A stretch of DNA of 64,000 nt. Origin: Cylindrodendrum hubeiense. Lineage: Eukaryota; Ascomycota; Sordariomycetes; Hypocreales; Nectriaceae. The notes beneath the pieces were generated by a model. It searched no databases and was not told where the DNA came from. It saw nothing but the letters and a program-made list of their open reading frames with translations. The translations under genes and the position numbers were made by a program. Location of the stretch: NCBI GenBank assembly GCA_014621425.1, contig JAANBB010000111.1, positions 38,677-102,676 on the forward strand, given 5' to 3'. This document shows positions 34,314 through 45,622 of this stretch, in pieces. The number at the start of each line of letters is the position of its first letter. Position 1 is the first letter of the stretch.

Positions 34314-34318
34314 CCAAT
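34314..34318 (+). promoter_or_regulatory. CCAAT box
   Basis: CCAATCA, 274 nt upstream of the cytochrome c ATG. CCAAT boxes bind the Hap2/3/5 complex, a known regulator of respiratory genes in fungi; assignment here is by motif only. Confidence 0.4.
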
Positions 34319-34400
34319 CAGCGCCCGAGAATTACGCAGACGCGTGAGCAGGCTGGCCGCCGTTGCGGGTGAAGTCGGGTCATGGCGGGTCTCGCCTGTG

Positions 34401-34405
34401 ATTGG
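34401..34405 (-). promoter_or_regulatory. CCAAT box, reverse orientation
   Basis: ATTGG on the plus strand reads GACCAATCA on the minus strand. It is in the same orientation as cytochrome c, 361 nt before its ATG. The inverted pair of CCAATCA motifs is separated by about 85 nt. Confidence 0.4.
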
Positions 34406-34473
34406 TCCATCGGGGGGCTGGTTGTTCCGGGGGCGCCATCCGGCCATCTCCAGCGTCAGATCAGTCCATGACT

Positions 34474-34565
34474 GCAGCGGCCCCATGGCTGCAGCGGGCG
34501 ATCCATCGCCACAGCGGGCGACCCATTGCTACAGCGGGCGGCCCAGCACTACAGCCAGCGGCCCC
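34474..34565 (+). repeat. 20-nt GC-rich tandem repeat, about 4.5 copies
   Basis: ACAGCGGGCG recurs at exactly 20-nt steps (34491 with a G start, then 34511, 34531), with a variant copy at 34551 and a shifted copy near 34474. The other half of each unit is a variable CCCATTGCT-like segment. It sits in the middle of the divergent promoter. Confidence 0.8.
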
Positions 34566-34989
34566 CCATCACTAACAACTGCGGCGCTCTTGCGGCACTG
34601 TTGCGGCATCCAGCGCCCGCCGCCCACTTGTTCCGTTCCGGCCGCGGCCCTGCGGGACACCAGAGACGAAGAAAAAAAACGTCGCCGACGAGCGGGCGGC
34701 CAGAATACCAGGCTAGACCGGAACAAGCAAGCAGAGGCTTGCCGCATGCCCGCAGCTCGTCCGTCCAAGGTCCATCGGCTGGCACGAAAAAAAACATCGT
34801 ACGGAATCCCCAACGGCCGGGGTTTTGAGCTTCACGGTTCCGCAACCGAGGTTTGATTGCTTTTCGGGTCCAAACCACGCAATCTTTGGCCTCTCCCTCC
34901 TCGGCTTCTCTTTTCTCCTGCCTCCAGGGCCTCCAGGCCTCCGTCCCCTCACGCCGTCGCCCGACATCCCTCGTCCACCAACTCCCGCA

Positions 34990-35864
34990 ATGGCGTCTCG
35001 TACCATCATCCCGCGCTTCCTCCTCCCCCTCCAGGGCCCCCTCTGGCGCGGCGTTCGAATCCCGCTCTCCCAGAACGTCCACATCCGCTTCGCCTCGTCC
35101 GGCTCAAAGGGCCCTAATTCTCCCTCCTCCCCCGCAAAGACCATCGTTCTCGAGAAGCCCGCCCGCTTCAACCCGCCCTCGCACGGCTCTCGCCTCAAGC
35201 GCAACCACGTCCCTCGCCACTATGGCCCCGAGCTCACCGTCGCCGAGCGCCTCGCCCAGAACACACGAAACTACCCCGGCATGATGGCCCCCGAGGGCAC
35301 CTGGGCGCATTGGTTCTGGAACAGCCGCCTGCTGCACACCATGATCACAATGGTATGTCTCCTCCGCGCCCTCCTCTCAGCCCTCCTCCCATTGGAGCCT
35401 CTCCTCTCCCTTCACCGCAAGTCCTTGTGCAACGAAGCATTTTCTAACCAACCAACCAACAGGGCACCCTCTTCTTCCTCGGCGTCGCCACCTTCTTCAT
35501 GAACCATGCCTACAACTCGCCCTTCAAGGACCTCGTGCCCCCGATCTCCGACCTCTGGAACCAGCCCGTCCACTTCTTCAACGCCTGGAAGTACGTCATT
35601 GTCGAGCACGAAAAGGACAAGGCCACCAAGGCCCAGGAGCACCGCACCCGCCACCTTGACGACGTAGCCAAGCGCCGCTACTTTATGAAGATGCACGACA
35701 TCGAGGCCAAGGACCCCGTCACCGTCGTCTTCGGCAAAAGCGAGCCCCGGCCCAAGCCCGAGGAGGAGCTTGAGACCGCCCCCATGGGCCACGAGCTGCC
35801 CCCGAAGCCTGTTGAGGAACACACGGCCGAAGAACCAAAAAAGAAGTGGTTTGGTATCTTCTGA
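34990..35864 (+). CDS. Predicted mitochondrial single-span membrane protein, family not recognised
   Basis: Exons 34990-35352 and 35463-35864 (110-nt intron, GTATGT...AACAG) give 254 residues. The N-terminus (MASRTIIPRFLLPLQGPLWRGVRI... IRFASS) has the Arg-rich, acid-free look of a mitochondrial presequence. A single membrane segment lies near residues 118-136 (MITMGTLFFLGVATFFM), with the splice site falling inside it. The conserved-looking core on either side includes LKRNHVPRHYGPELTVAERLAQ and EGTWAHWFWNSRLLH, then DLWNQPVHFFNAWKYVIVEHE. The C-terminus is charged and Pro/Glu-rich, ending KKKWFGIF. This suggests an inner-membrane protein with a soluble tail. The divergent partner is cytochrome c, which agrees with a mitochondrial role, but no function can be given. 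Confidence 0.85.
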
Positions 35865-36034
35865 GCATAAAGTATTTGTCATCTATATGTATCATGGTCA
35901 TGGCCATGGCCACGGCGCAAACCCAATACCATCGGGTCGCCGCTTGTAATACTAGGTATCCATCCCTTTTGAACACCTGTAAATCTCCTCTATACCCTTG
36001 CCTCCATGGCAGTAGTAATTTTGGTCCTGTCCCT

Positions 36035-37176
36035 TCATGACAATTCCACACCCTCCAGTCCATCCAGAACCTCGTCTGCGACGCCTCCCTTTTCCAGCAC
36101 GGCCTGTATTATCCCATCCAGCACCCCGAACTTAGTGCCACCTAGGGGCGCTTTCCATACTCCCTCCGTCTCCTGGTCACCTGCCTTCTGCAGCTTGGTA
36201 GGGGCAAAAGCCGATGAACCCGTGTTGCTCGTATGAGGCACGCCAGGCGGCGTCAGCCTCGACGGCGGATCGATGGTCCGGATCGACAGCAGACTAAGCT
36301 CGCGTCCCTTCGAGTCCACCTCCATGTCGCCAGCCTTCTGCGCCCGACGCACCTCCGCGACAGACACGGCGAGTGCCGTCTCCGCAACCGCAAGTTCCTC
36401 CTTCGCGGGGTCGAAAATAACGTTGTCGCCGATAGCCACAACGAGTAGCGTAATTGGCGGCCTGGATCCGTTTGTAGCAGTACCCTCTTGCGGGTACAAG
36501 AACGTCGACGCCTCCCAATCGTCGTCGAACATGGGGTCCTCGTCGCCCTCGGACTTCAGGCGGGGGAGACGGGTTGCCAGAAGGGCGAGATGGGTGGTGA
36601 GGGAGAGGAGGGGGAGGGGGTAAGATAGTGGCGGGGAGATTAGAAGAACCTGCGCATTAGTAAATATGTTAGTATTGTCTTGTTGAAGGTGTTGCGAATA
36701 AAAATGGGAGCAGGCATTTGACATACGTCGAGATATAGCCGCCAGTGAAACCGTCGGTTGATGAACAGCTTCTTGGCAAACTCCTTGTCCGCCAGCAACG
36801 CCTCCCTCAACATCTCAGACAAGAACACCGTCGAGGCCTCATCATCGCGCTGCCCGGGAATCTCCACCGCCAACTCGAGCCAGTCACCCCTCGTGCGCTC
36901 GCTCGCGGCCTCGTTGCTCTCTGGTTTTGACTCCTCGGCGCGCGGCGCCTCGATGGTCTTCTCGATCTCGGCCTTGACACCGACGATGGCCTCAGTGCCG
37001 TCGGAAAAGTGCACACGCGCACTGCCGTTTGTTCCCGGAAGGATGCCCGTCTCGGCTGTCAACGGGCGGAACTGCGTGGGCGCGCGGCCGTCGGGGCGGA
37101 TGGGCGGCTTGAGGGACAGGGAGCGGTGGAGGTAGGCGAGCTCGGCGGGCGAGAAGAGGATCTGCTGGGACGCCAT
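36035..37176 (-). CDS. RRP42: Exosome core subunit Rrp42 (RNase PH-like)
   Basis: Exons on the minus strand, 37176-36727 and 36649-36035 (77-nt intron, GTATGT...GCGCAG), give 354 residues. The start MASQQILFSPAELAYLHRSL is followed by RPDGRAPTQFRPL, the RNase PH-family opening, and VHFSDGTEAIVGVKAEI. The second RNase PH half contains LLVVAIGDNVIFDPAKEE, a characteristic Rrp42 segment. Rrp42 is a non-catalytic ring subunit of the nine-protein core that threads RNA to Rrp44/Rrp6 in nucleus and cytoplasm. The protein is longer than the human subunit because of Ser/Pro-rich insertions (HTSNTGSSAFAPTKLQ). The gene converges with 34990-35864, with 170 nt between the stop codons. Confidence 0.9.
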
Positions 37177-37882
37177 TGTTTAGCGCGCACCCATTGGCAG
37201 TCTGTGTGTAATCTGGGATGGTCCTTTCGCAAGTGGACAGCGTTCGTTCGAGTTCCGTGCAAAGTTCGTTTCGTCGTTCGTTTGCGATGCGAGGCTGAAA
37301 GTTTTTTGGAGGAGCAAGTTGGAGCCTTCACCGAGGTGAACGATAAGATACGGAAATTTCATGGAGCGGGGTGTGGATAGCTTGTTTCGACATCCCACCT
37401 TGAACCACCCACCAACTATTGACTAGGACACATCTTATTCAAAAGCGTTGACAACCAGAAATAACAGTGATAGTCTACAAGTCGTCTTTCCATTGGTCTA
37501 GATATTGAACTCATCGTCGAATCGCAAGATTAATCACAAATTGTAGTCTAATTCGATCAAAGCTGTCTTTCGAAGCCCCGGGTTCCAGGGTAGCACCAAT
37601 CTGAAGCTTGAACCGGTAATTAATACGATGAACTAGATTTCATGGCATGTTTCCATCTCTAAACGGAAACAACATATAGAAGCATTGGATACAACAGTAT
37701 ACATTATACACGTTTTATTTTATTTGTTAGTTTGATCCTATTGTCTTCAGGCCTTACCATTAGATACCACACCATGTTATACGCCGATGTTAGCAGTAGG
37801 TGACAAACCATGCACAGTGCTGTCGCAGCTTCTGAAATCTACTAAACAGGAGCTCCTTGAAAATTCAATTCTTGTACTATTT
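37177..37882. other. Non-coding: RRP42 promoter and ATE1 3' region
   Basis: 706 nt between two minus-strand genes. The 37400-37850 part is AT-rich without open frames, consistent with a 3' region. Nothing else seen. Confidence 0.6.
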
Positions 37883-39438
37883 CTACCTCTTATGGGGAAC
37901 AAAGTCTAAGCATATCTGGTCCATTAGCTCTGGACCGATCGTTGCTACGAGCTCGGCAACTCCGGCTCTCAGCCCAGGCCACTGCTTAACATCTTGTTCC
38001 TCCCAGCTCACTAAATCCGATGTCTTATACAGTGGACCATTAGGAGTTATCTTCAGATGAATGCGATCCATATCCAGAGCGACAATGGATGAGAGAGGGG
38101 TGATGCCGGGCATCTGTGAGTTGAAGAGCCAAATATTATCCTCGTCATCCTCGTCATCCTCGTCATCCTCGTCATCGTCCTCATCAGACCCGTTGGGAGG
38201 CGATTCTGATTCTTCTGGTACATCGCTGATCTTCGAATCCCGGTTTGCTTCCTCAGATGCACGAGCAGTGGCAGCAGAACCGGCTTGTATCTCCTCAGCC
38301 ATGCTGACAAAAGGCTTCTTGTCGAGGAGATCCAAGACCTTGCGATCTAGAGGGTCCCATCTCAACGCCACAGGATCAAGGATAAATTGCGGGGAGTAGT
38401 CAATCTTGTACCGCATCTTCGGGCAGCTATGAATATAGAAGCCGGGATACCACCAGCCGTATCCTTCTTCAATTGCCAGAGCAATCTCGAAGAGCGCACC
38501 AAGCTTACCAGGTGCATGCTTGTGAATACTTTCGTCGTACAGAAAATAGACTGAACTTACGCACTCTGGCAAAAGATCAAGAACACCAATTGCAACCAGC
38601 TTGCCGTCTAATCTGTAACAATGGTGGTAGGATCCCAAACGGCGCTCGCGGCCATCTGAGCCGATCATCGTCTCGCGTCTTAGTGGGGAGTTGCAAAGGA
38701 AGCCCTTGAAGCCACTGCGGGTAATCTCTGCGGGGTCATCTTTATGCACAACTCGCTGGTAATTTTCGTAGACGGCAAACTTTTCCTCAGTAAAGTCATC
38801 ATGCTCGAGCGTAACCTCGAGCTTATGGGCGGCCTCTGGGGGCTTCAGGAGTTGGTCATCCTCAGCCTCATGGACCCTCTCAACAAGATCGAAGTGGTTG
38901 TCTCGCTTTTTGGCCTGGTCACGCGACTTTGGGTGGAGGCGGGCAGCCTCCTTGGCGTATGAATCGCCAATGACGTACTTGTTAAAACGGTTGATGGTTT
39001 GCCGCTGGGCCCTGGATGGATTAAACTGGCTCGAGTCCAGTCGGATGGTATAGTGAGGGCAACACGACCGTCGTTGATCTGGCCGATACATGAGAGTCCC
39101 AGAGCGCCTCCAGCATTTGTCAAGAAGACTTTGGTAGAACCTCGGACTCAGCGAGCTGACTCTGGCGTAGTACGAGAAGCCTATCATCCCACAATATGAT
39201 TAGCCACTGGCACGAGGCACACCGATGGCGTGGGAGGATGGAGAGACAAATCCAGTCAACCAGGCTGGTGATCCAGAATGTGTCAACTCAGCCAAACATA
39301 ATACGATAGTTGAACAGACGGAAGGCTCATGTGCTGAGGGGTGTGAAGATTCAAGGGTATCGGGCAAGGGAAATTCACGTTTTGACTGACTCTTGCCGTT
39401 GGTTCCACAGTAGCCGCATCTTGACGAGTTTGAATATC
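37883..39438 (-). CDS. ATE1: Arginyl-tRNA-protein transferase Ate1 (first exon not resolved)
   Basis: The exon 39438-39379 reads GYSNSSRCGYCGTNGKSQSK and joins through a 198-nt intron (GTGAAT...GATAG) to 39180-37883. This gives about 452 visible residues. CGYC and the later CCPHYTIRLD are the conserved cysteine pairs of Ate1. DKCWRRSGTLMYRPDQ, KFAVYENYQRVVHKDD, RLDGKLVAIGVLDLLPECVSSVYF and EGYGWWYPGFYIHSCPKMRYK belong to the GNAT-like transferase domain. Ate1 adds Arg to acidic or oxidised N-termini in the Arg/N-degron pathway. Upstream of 39438 the frame closes within about 20 nt after a CTAAC branch motif and an AG, so a further 5' exon carries the start; I could not place it. An Asp/Glu insertion (DEDDDEDDEDDEDD) interrupts the C-terminal part. 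Confidence 0.9.
38140..38186 (+). repeat. CCTCGTCAT microsatellite inside ATE1
   Basis: About five 9-nt units encode the acidic Asp/Glu run of Ate1 on the minus strand. The unit length keeps the frame, so copy number can vary without frameshift. Confidence 0.8.
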
Positions 39439-42400
39439 CTGGCTCCCAGTTAGTCTTCGGTCAAAGTAGGAGTATGTCTTGAAGTTGGCGTGGGGGAGAA
39501 TTGGTTGCATCGTGGATCTCTTAAGTAAAAATGTTGAGGATCGATGCGTGGGGGCGAATGGGTGTATGAATGAATGGGAGTATTGGATGAAGACAACAGT
39601 CACATGTCACCACAATCACATATAAGAATGGCAGTTTTGGGGAGATATGAAGCCATCATCAAACCCATTAGTGATGGGAAAAGGGCCGATGAAGTCACAA
39701 GACGCAACCATTCGCGGGAAGCCCAAGTCCAGGACGTTCATGCGCGGCCCCAGTGAGAAGGGCCCCAGTAAGAAGGAGATGAGGCGGAACCCAGAAACGT
39801 TCGGTTGATCGACGCCTAGCTCGGAAGAGTGGAGGGACCGGTGTAAAGTGATGTGATGTGTTATGCCGGTGGCAGGTAGCAAAGCCAGAGAGCCGAACCA
39901 TGCGGAGTAGCGGGCAAAGTGGTGGTGGTGGGAGTAGATGTGGTGGGAGGGACTGGCAATGGTAGTGCGTGCGAGTATGGGTGCGAGTATGGGTGCAAGC
40001 ACGGCTGCAAGTACGAAGTACATGCTCAGTACGTCCGCCGCAACACGCAGGCTGGGATTGAACCGGAAGGGATGACGCTGATGGATGGACATGTGCCAGC
40101 GAGTGCTCAGACTTGGCAGGGGGGTCAGAGTGGATGAGGTGGATGGAGGGGCGTTAGCATTGGAATTGGCGTTGGGACTGGCCGAATGGTGCGGCGGAAG
40201 GCGACGACGACGACGTGGGATTGTCGAGGCCGAGGCCGAGGTGAAGGTGGAGGAGAGTCAGAGAAGTGAACCAAGTGACTGGGCTTGGCCGGGACGGGGA
40301 CGACGGGGCGTAACGGGGACGGCGGCGGCGGGACTGAACCGCAGGGCGCCGGACAGCCAACGACAAGCGGGCATTGCGGCACGGGTGCAAGTGGTTGGAG
40401 CAGGACTTGGGAATAAGCACTCACCAATTGGCGACATAAACTCGTACTGGGACGACGCATCTCCAGGGATCCGCATGCCACTTGGTTCCATCGTGGGCCT
40501 GAGGACGGCGCAACTGGAGCCGCGTAGCTCCAAGCCAACTCTTGGTGCTCTGGTCTCGGATCTGGCGATGGGAGGACGCGACGGCAGCAGACGGCGAGGG
40601 GGGCCGGCCTACCCAGAGTTGAGGCTACCCAGGACGGGCAAGTCGGTGCGTGAGGAACCGACCGGCGAGACGGGGGTGAGTTGGAGGGGCGGCCTTGGTG
40701 GAGAGGGGGGCGTGAACGATTAGCGATGGGGATCGCGTGCCAACTTTCCAGCACCCGGGTCGAAGCAAGAGCGTGGGATGGATTGTCGAGGTTGGGTTGG
40801 TGACATGAACCGACAAGCCCCCGAGCGACTTTTCTGCCTCGCGGGTGGTGGCGGGCTGCTGGTGACAGGACTGGCGACAGGACTGGCAGCAGGGTGTGAT
40901 CGAGTCTAGGGCGGTGCTGCTTGCGATCTGGGCGACAGGCGACAGGCGACAGGCGCAGAGAGGCCTGGACAGGGAGCAACCGAACAGGGGGGCGGGCACG
41001 TTGCCGGGAACGGGGAAGCTTGAGGCTTGACTTGGTGCGGTGCAGCGACTGTAGTTACTGCAGCGAGTGACTGGGCCTTCTCCTCTTCTGGGAGGGGCAG
41101 CGATCGGCCCAGGAGAGCGGATTGTCTCCGGAGGCTGCTGCAGAGAGCGAGACGAGACGGGGCTTGCAAGATATGACAGAAGGAAAGGAATAAAGATTCG
41201 GATGTCCGGGCAGTGCGCGTCGTCGTTTCAACCCACGAGAGGATGCAGCGTTTTGATGGATGGTGAGTGGTTGAGTGGTTGAGTGGGAAAGGGCCCAACT
41301 GGAAGGTACCGTAGGGAAGACAGGCACGCGCCAGCTGGGCGTCTCCATCCAGTAAAAGAAAGTAAGACACTGGCAACCAACTGCCAACTGCGGGGTGGTA
41401 TCCGGCAGGGAGTCCCTCCTTTGGCTCTTTGACTCGTGCTTTTGGCGGTCGCCCAAGCCTCTGGCAGCCTTTAGCGGCAAGCCTACGACGCCTTTTGGAG
41501 GCTTATTCGGCCTTGGCTAGGCTAGATCCTTGGCCACAATTGTTTTTCTCGTGAGACACCCCACCCCCCGTGCCAGTGCGAAGTGTCTCTGTCAGCGTGC
41601 GTGTGTGATTCCGATGTGTGTCTGAGAGTCTAGGTGTCTCTGCAGCTCCATTCTCTTTGACCCCGCCGGACCCTTCTCCGATGGGCTGGAGTGGAGGGGT
41701 CCAGTCCAGCGGATCCAAGTGCTGAGTTTCCCGAATTACAGAAGGACAGGGGGCGCTGTTTTTAGAAAGCCAACCTTACTTTGAGTAACCCTGAACAAAA
41801 AGCCCTGGGTCATGGGTCCTCCGCTGAGCCCTACCTACCTAGGTGGGAGAAGGAGGGGCATCGGTTTTGGCTGTTGTTGCACCACTTACGAAGCCCTGTG
41901 CTCATGTAGACAAAATGCTCTGCAAGGCAGAACAGTGATAGATCTGGGATCAGATGTTGCCTCCAGCTGAGCGTGATGCTTGTTTCTCAGCCGAGACACC
42001 CCTCGCCTGATGAGGCGCCAGCACCCAACCCTCACAGGTCCAAAAACCATGTATGGTACCTTTCTACTGCCCCCCCCCTCAGTTCTAGCTTGCCCAGACG
42101 GAATAAGATGAGATGGGGAACACGCAGAACCCCGATCGCCTTGGCTTACGGTGGCCAATACCCTCGACGCAATGTATATGGAGGGCTTCCTTGCATGGTG
42201 CAGCTTCCTCCTGTGCTACCCGACCTCCTACGCAGAAAGCGTCATATCTCGCCCGTCATGCGCTGGGTCGAGCTTGTGTGTTAAGCTGTGTCGAGCTGCG
42301 TTGCGTTTGGGGATGTTTGGAACAGGTATCCGCTCCGGGGGGCTCCATCGTGCCGCAGATCTGATAGACGACAGAGCATGACACACCACGTCGTCCGACT

Positions 42401-45400
42401 GTTGAGGGCTTTTTATTACTCCCCTATTTTGTTTTTGGCTGTCGGGACTGTTCGCTGGTGCACTCATGGCAGTAGACGTTGGAACTGTGGAACTGAGCTA
42501 ACGAGGCCCGACGCTACGAGTTGACCGGTACGAGTGGCTAGTATGGAGACCAGTGGGTTGATCGCCTATCGTACAACAAAGAGTCGGAACATGGCCGGCA
42601 TCACCGTTTGGCCCTGCTGCTGTATGAACCAGTAAGTACATGGGACATGGAGTATCCTATTACTATGTGCTCTCAACGCACGGCATGACGTCCCTCCGTG
42701 CCTTTAGACACCGAGATGCGTGAGGCCGGTCAGGGAGACCCCACCGGCGAGAGCTCGTAGCGCCATCATCATGTCGTGGATGTCCACGGCCGTCTGTCTG
42801 TGGAAAGGCTCTGAGCCATGGAATAATCACGTCCCGCCCGATTGGACCCTCAGAGTGACAAGAGACCTGCTACATCGTAGGGATTGCATCAGCCATGACA
42901 ACGGCAGACCAGGGGGCTTGCTATCTTCTCTCCTCAGGCACTCTCCTGTCTCTCATACTCCCCGCCCTCTGCCCCCAAACTGCAAACACCGTACTGAGAA
43001 TGGACGGAACTAAGGCACCCCGGCAGCTGCACGCGAGTGCGGCAGCGCGGCGGCGCAAAGACAGGCCAGCCTCCAGGAGCATCCATGCCCATGACGCATG
43101 AGCTCGTCGACGTCGATGAACCTATCATTAGCAACATGTGAGTGAGAGAGCAAGCTGGAGGCGAAGGGCACTGCAGTGAAACACCGCCCGCCGATGCGGC
43201 GAAGGCCAACCCCACGCTGCAAGCGTCGTCCGCGTGCTGATATACCGACTCGAGACGTGGTTGGAAAATGGGAAAAAGGAGGGCCAGAGGGCCCCAGCAT
43301 GGTATCGCACGGTATCGCATGGTCCCGACATGGACAGGCCCGGGTCAGAAATGGTTGGCCATGCTCGAGCATCTGCCTCCCAGTGAGGGCAAACTCGATG
43401 TGCCCACCACGACAGAGCGAATGACGGCCGCTGGCTGCGCTGTTGTGCAGGAGCACGCCCGAACACGCCCTGCGCAACGCTGCATGCCCGTCTCCTTTTG
43501 GGGAAATGTTTTCTATCCTTCGCCTTTGCCTTCGCCTTCGCTTTTGCTTCTCTTTCTCGGGCCCCATGCGCGCGCTGTGACACCCTAGCAATTCCATCGT
43601 TTTGGCCCCCGCCTGAACGTCCTTCTACAGTCCCCGACGAACAAACGCAGCATTACACATCCATCCCCCTTCCCACATGCTGGGAGCTTCCTTTACCAGT
43701 GGCACCACGCATGCCGCTGCTCTCCTTGTCACTCGATCCGCCATCCCAGGCCACGGGCTAATTAACAGGCTACCGGCGGGACGAGCGGAAACTTGGATTC
43801 TAGAGAAAACGGCAAACGAAGGAGACTCGGAGAGTCAGAGAGTAGCAGCCCGGGGCCTGGCCCGATCTGGGATTGTCTATGTTTCTTCCTCTGTCCGACT
43901 TCTCCGACTTGCGCCTCGCGCCTCGCTTCCTCCACACACACCTCCCTTCCCTCCACCTCCATCCCATCCCCATCCCTCTCCAGCTCCCTGCCATGTCCCC
44001 CTCCAGCTCCGAGCTTAAGACGAAGACATGAGATGGGGTGGGAGGGGCGTGCATCACCCAGGGAAAAAAATCTAAACTAGGTACCTTTCAGCAACCTTGC
44101 GCATCCCCCATCCGCATCCACATCCACACATGCCCATCCCCATGCTCTACCTGGCACATCCCATCCACGTCCACCGTCCACGCCTGCGTCCACGCCCACG
44201 CCCAGACCATCCCAACACCGCGATCCTCCCGGGTTGCCTTGCCTTGCCCTCGTGGGCGGTAGCTCGATGAAGCTTTCCCATCCAACCCTGAGCCTCCGCG
44301 GTGAGGTGAGGTGGCAGGCCTGCTCCATCCAGCTAGGTTAGTTTGAGTATAAAAGCAACTGGCTCTCCTCTGCTGGGGCCTCGCCCTCCCCGTCTATTGC
44401 TCGATGGCACGAGACATGCAACGGCCGCCCAGCTCGCAGAGCAACTTGTCTCTGCCTTCTTTTATTCTACAACTTCCAAGCTTCTTGCCATTGACCCTCC
44501 CGCTGCCTCCTCCTGCTCCCCCACCGCGAGCTTCTGCCCTCTGACGACATTGCCTGACTCGCCGCACCTCCTCCGGCTATACTGTCTACTAGACGCTCAA
44601 AGAGAAACTGCCCGTCCGCCGCCTAGCACCCCCCTCCCGGGCGCCGCCAGCTTGAGCTTGGGAACGTGTCTTACCCTGTACCGCTTCCAACAAATCCCCG
44701 TTGACGGCTACTATCCAATTTGTGTCGGCTCCGTTTGCCAGCTCTCAGGGCCTCCCCGATATCTCCGTATCGCCGCCGCCGCCGCCTTTGCCAGTTGGAC
44801 CGTCCGGCTCAGCCCCCGGCCACAACGCGATACGCCGCCAGCAGCCTCCTGTGGTCCCAGCTTTTGTTGCCAGCGCAGTGCCAGGGCCTTTCAGTGCTGC
44901 TTGCTGCTCCCACCCAAGCTCCCAGCTTGTTTTGAGGCTTTCGTTGAGGTCAAACCCTCTCCACCGCCATCCGGCAAAAGCCAACAAAAGAAAGCTCCGC
45001 GCAATTCATCACATCAGAGTTTGCCTCACACGCATAACTCCACGTCCGGTTGACCCAGCGAAAACCCTCGGGTTCCACACCATCCATCTTCAACGACTCG
45101 CTGTCCCATTCTAGGCGACGGGGCCCAGCAATTGCGCTTGCGCCGCCTCTACTGCTGGCTCAAGTCCCGGGTTGTTAGTCGCGCCCCTCCCCAGTCCCAA
45201 TCCCAATTCCAACCACGCCGAGTCTCGTCCGCGCTCCCTGAGTCCCTCTCAGTCCCTCTCGAGCCGAAGCTGGGAACGTTTTGCGCGTGCGCGCCCACAC
45301 CTCCATCCAAACGGTTATATCACCAGCCAGCTCCTTGGAGCGACCGGGTCCCCTCTCAACCACAGACCACAAGTCCGCAACTACACTTCTTCCCGTCAAT

Positions 45401-45622
45401 CACCGCCACCTACTCCTGTCGACGATGCATCGCAAGGTGCTCTGAGCCGTTGCCCGCCCGTCGCAGGTTCCTTCTCGACCCAGGGGGAAATCCGCTCCGT
45501 TCCGCTCCAGCCGCGGATTGCAAAGCATCCCCATCGTCGCATCACATTCGAGCCTTCGTCTCCTCCACAACCCGACCATCCGAATCCCCGATCCATCCCG
45601 ACCGCAACGACTACTCACTAAC
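39439..45622. other. Long non-coding interval (6.2 kb)
   Basis: It should contain the ATE1 first exon and promoter on the left and the Nudix gene promoter and leader on the right. Between them I find no coherent gene. Elements seen are GTGCGAGTATGG repeats at about 39965-40015, GCGACAG repeats near 40932-40955, a TTCGCC/TTTGCC microsatellite at about 43515-43550, and a TACCTAGGT palindrome near 41835. After 44348 the plus strand is C/T-rich for 1.2 kb. Confidence 0.5.
44348..44355 (+). promoter_or_regulatory. Strong TATA box
   Basis: TATAAAAG in GAGTATAAAAGCAAC, followed by CT-rich sequence resembling a fungal transcription start. The first convincing gene on this strand starts at 45623, so it may drive a long-leader transcript of the Nudix gene or an unrecognised RNA. 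Confidence 0.4.

Larger units (their letters stand above)
34041..34989. promoter_or_regulatory. Bidirectional promoter region of cytochrome c and the 34990 gene
   Basis: 949 nt separate the start codons of two divergent genes for mitochondrial proteins. The region contains two CCAAT boxes and a 20-nt GC-rich tandem repeat (listed separately). The side next to 34990 is C/T-rich leader-like sequence. Confidence 0.55.

Noticed and set aside
39616..40092. 158-residue minus frame upstream of ATE1
   Set aside because: No Ate1-like features and no valid splice into the CGYC exon could be found; too speculative to call as the first exon.
44343..45053. 236-residue plus frame after the TATA box
   Set aside because: Composition is that of a C/T-rich leader (Pro/Ser/Leu/Ala), with no domain or conserved-looking segment.
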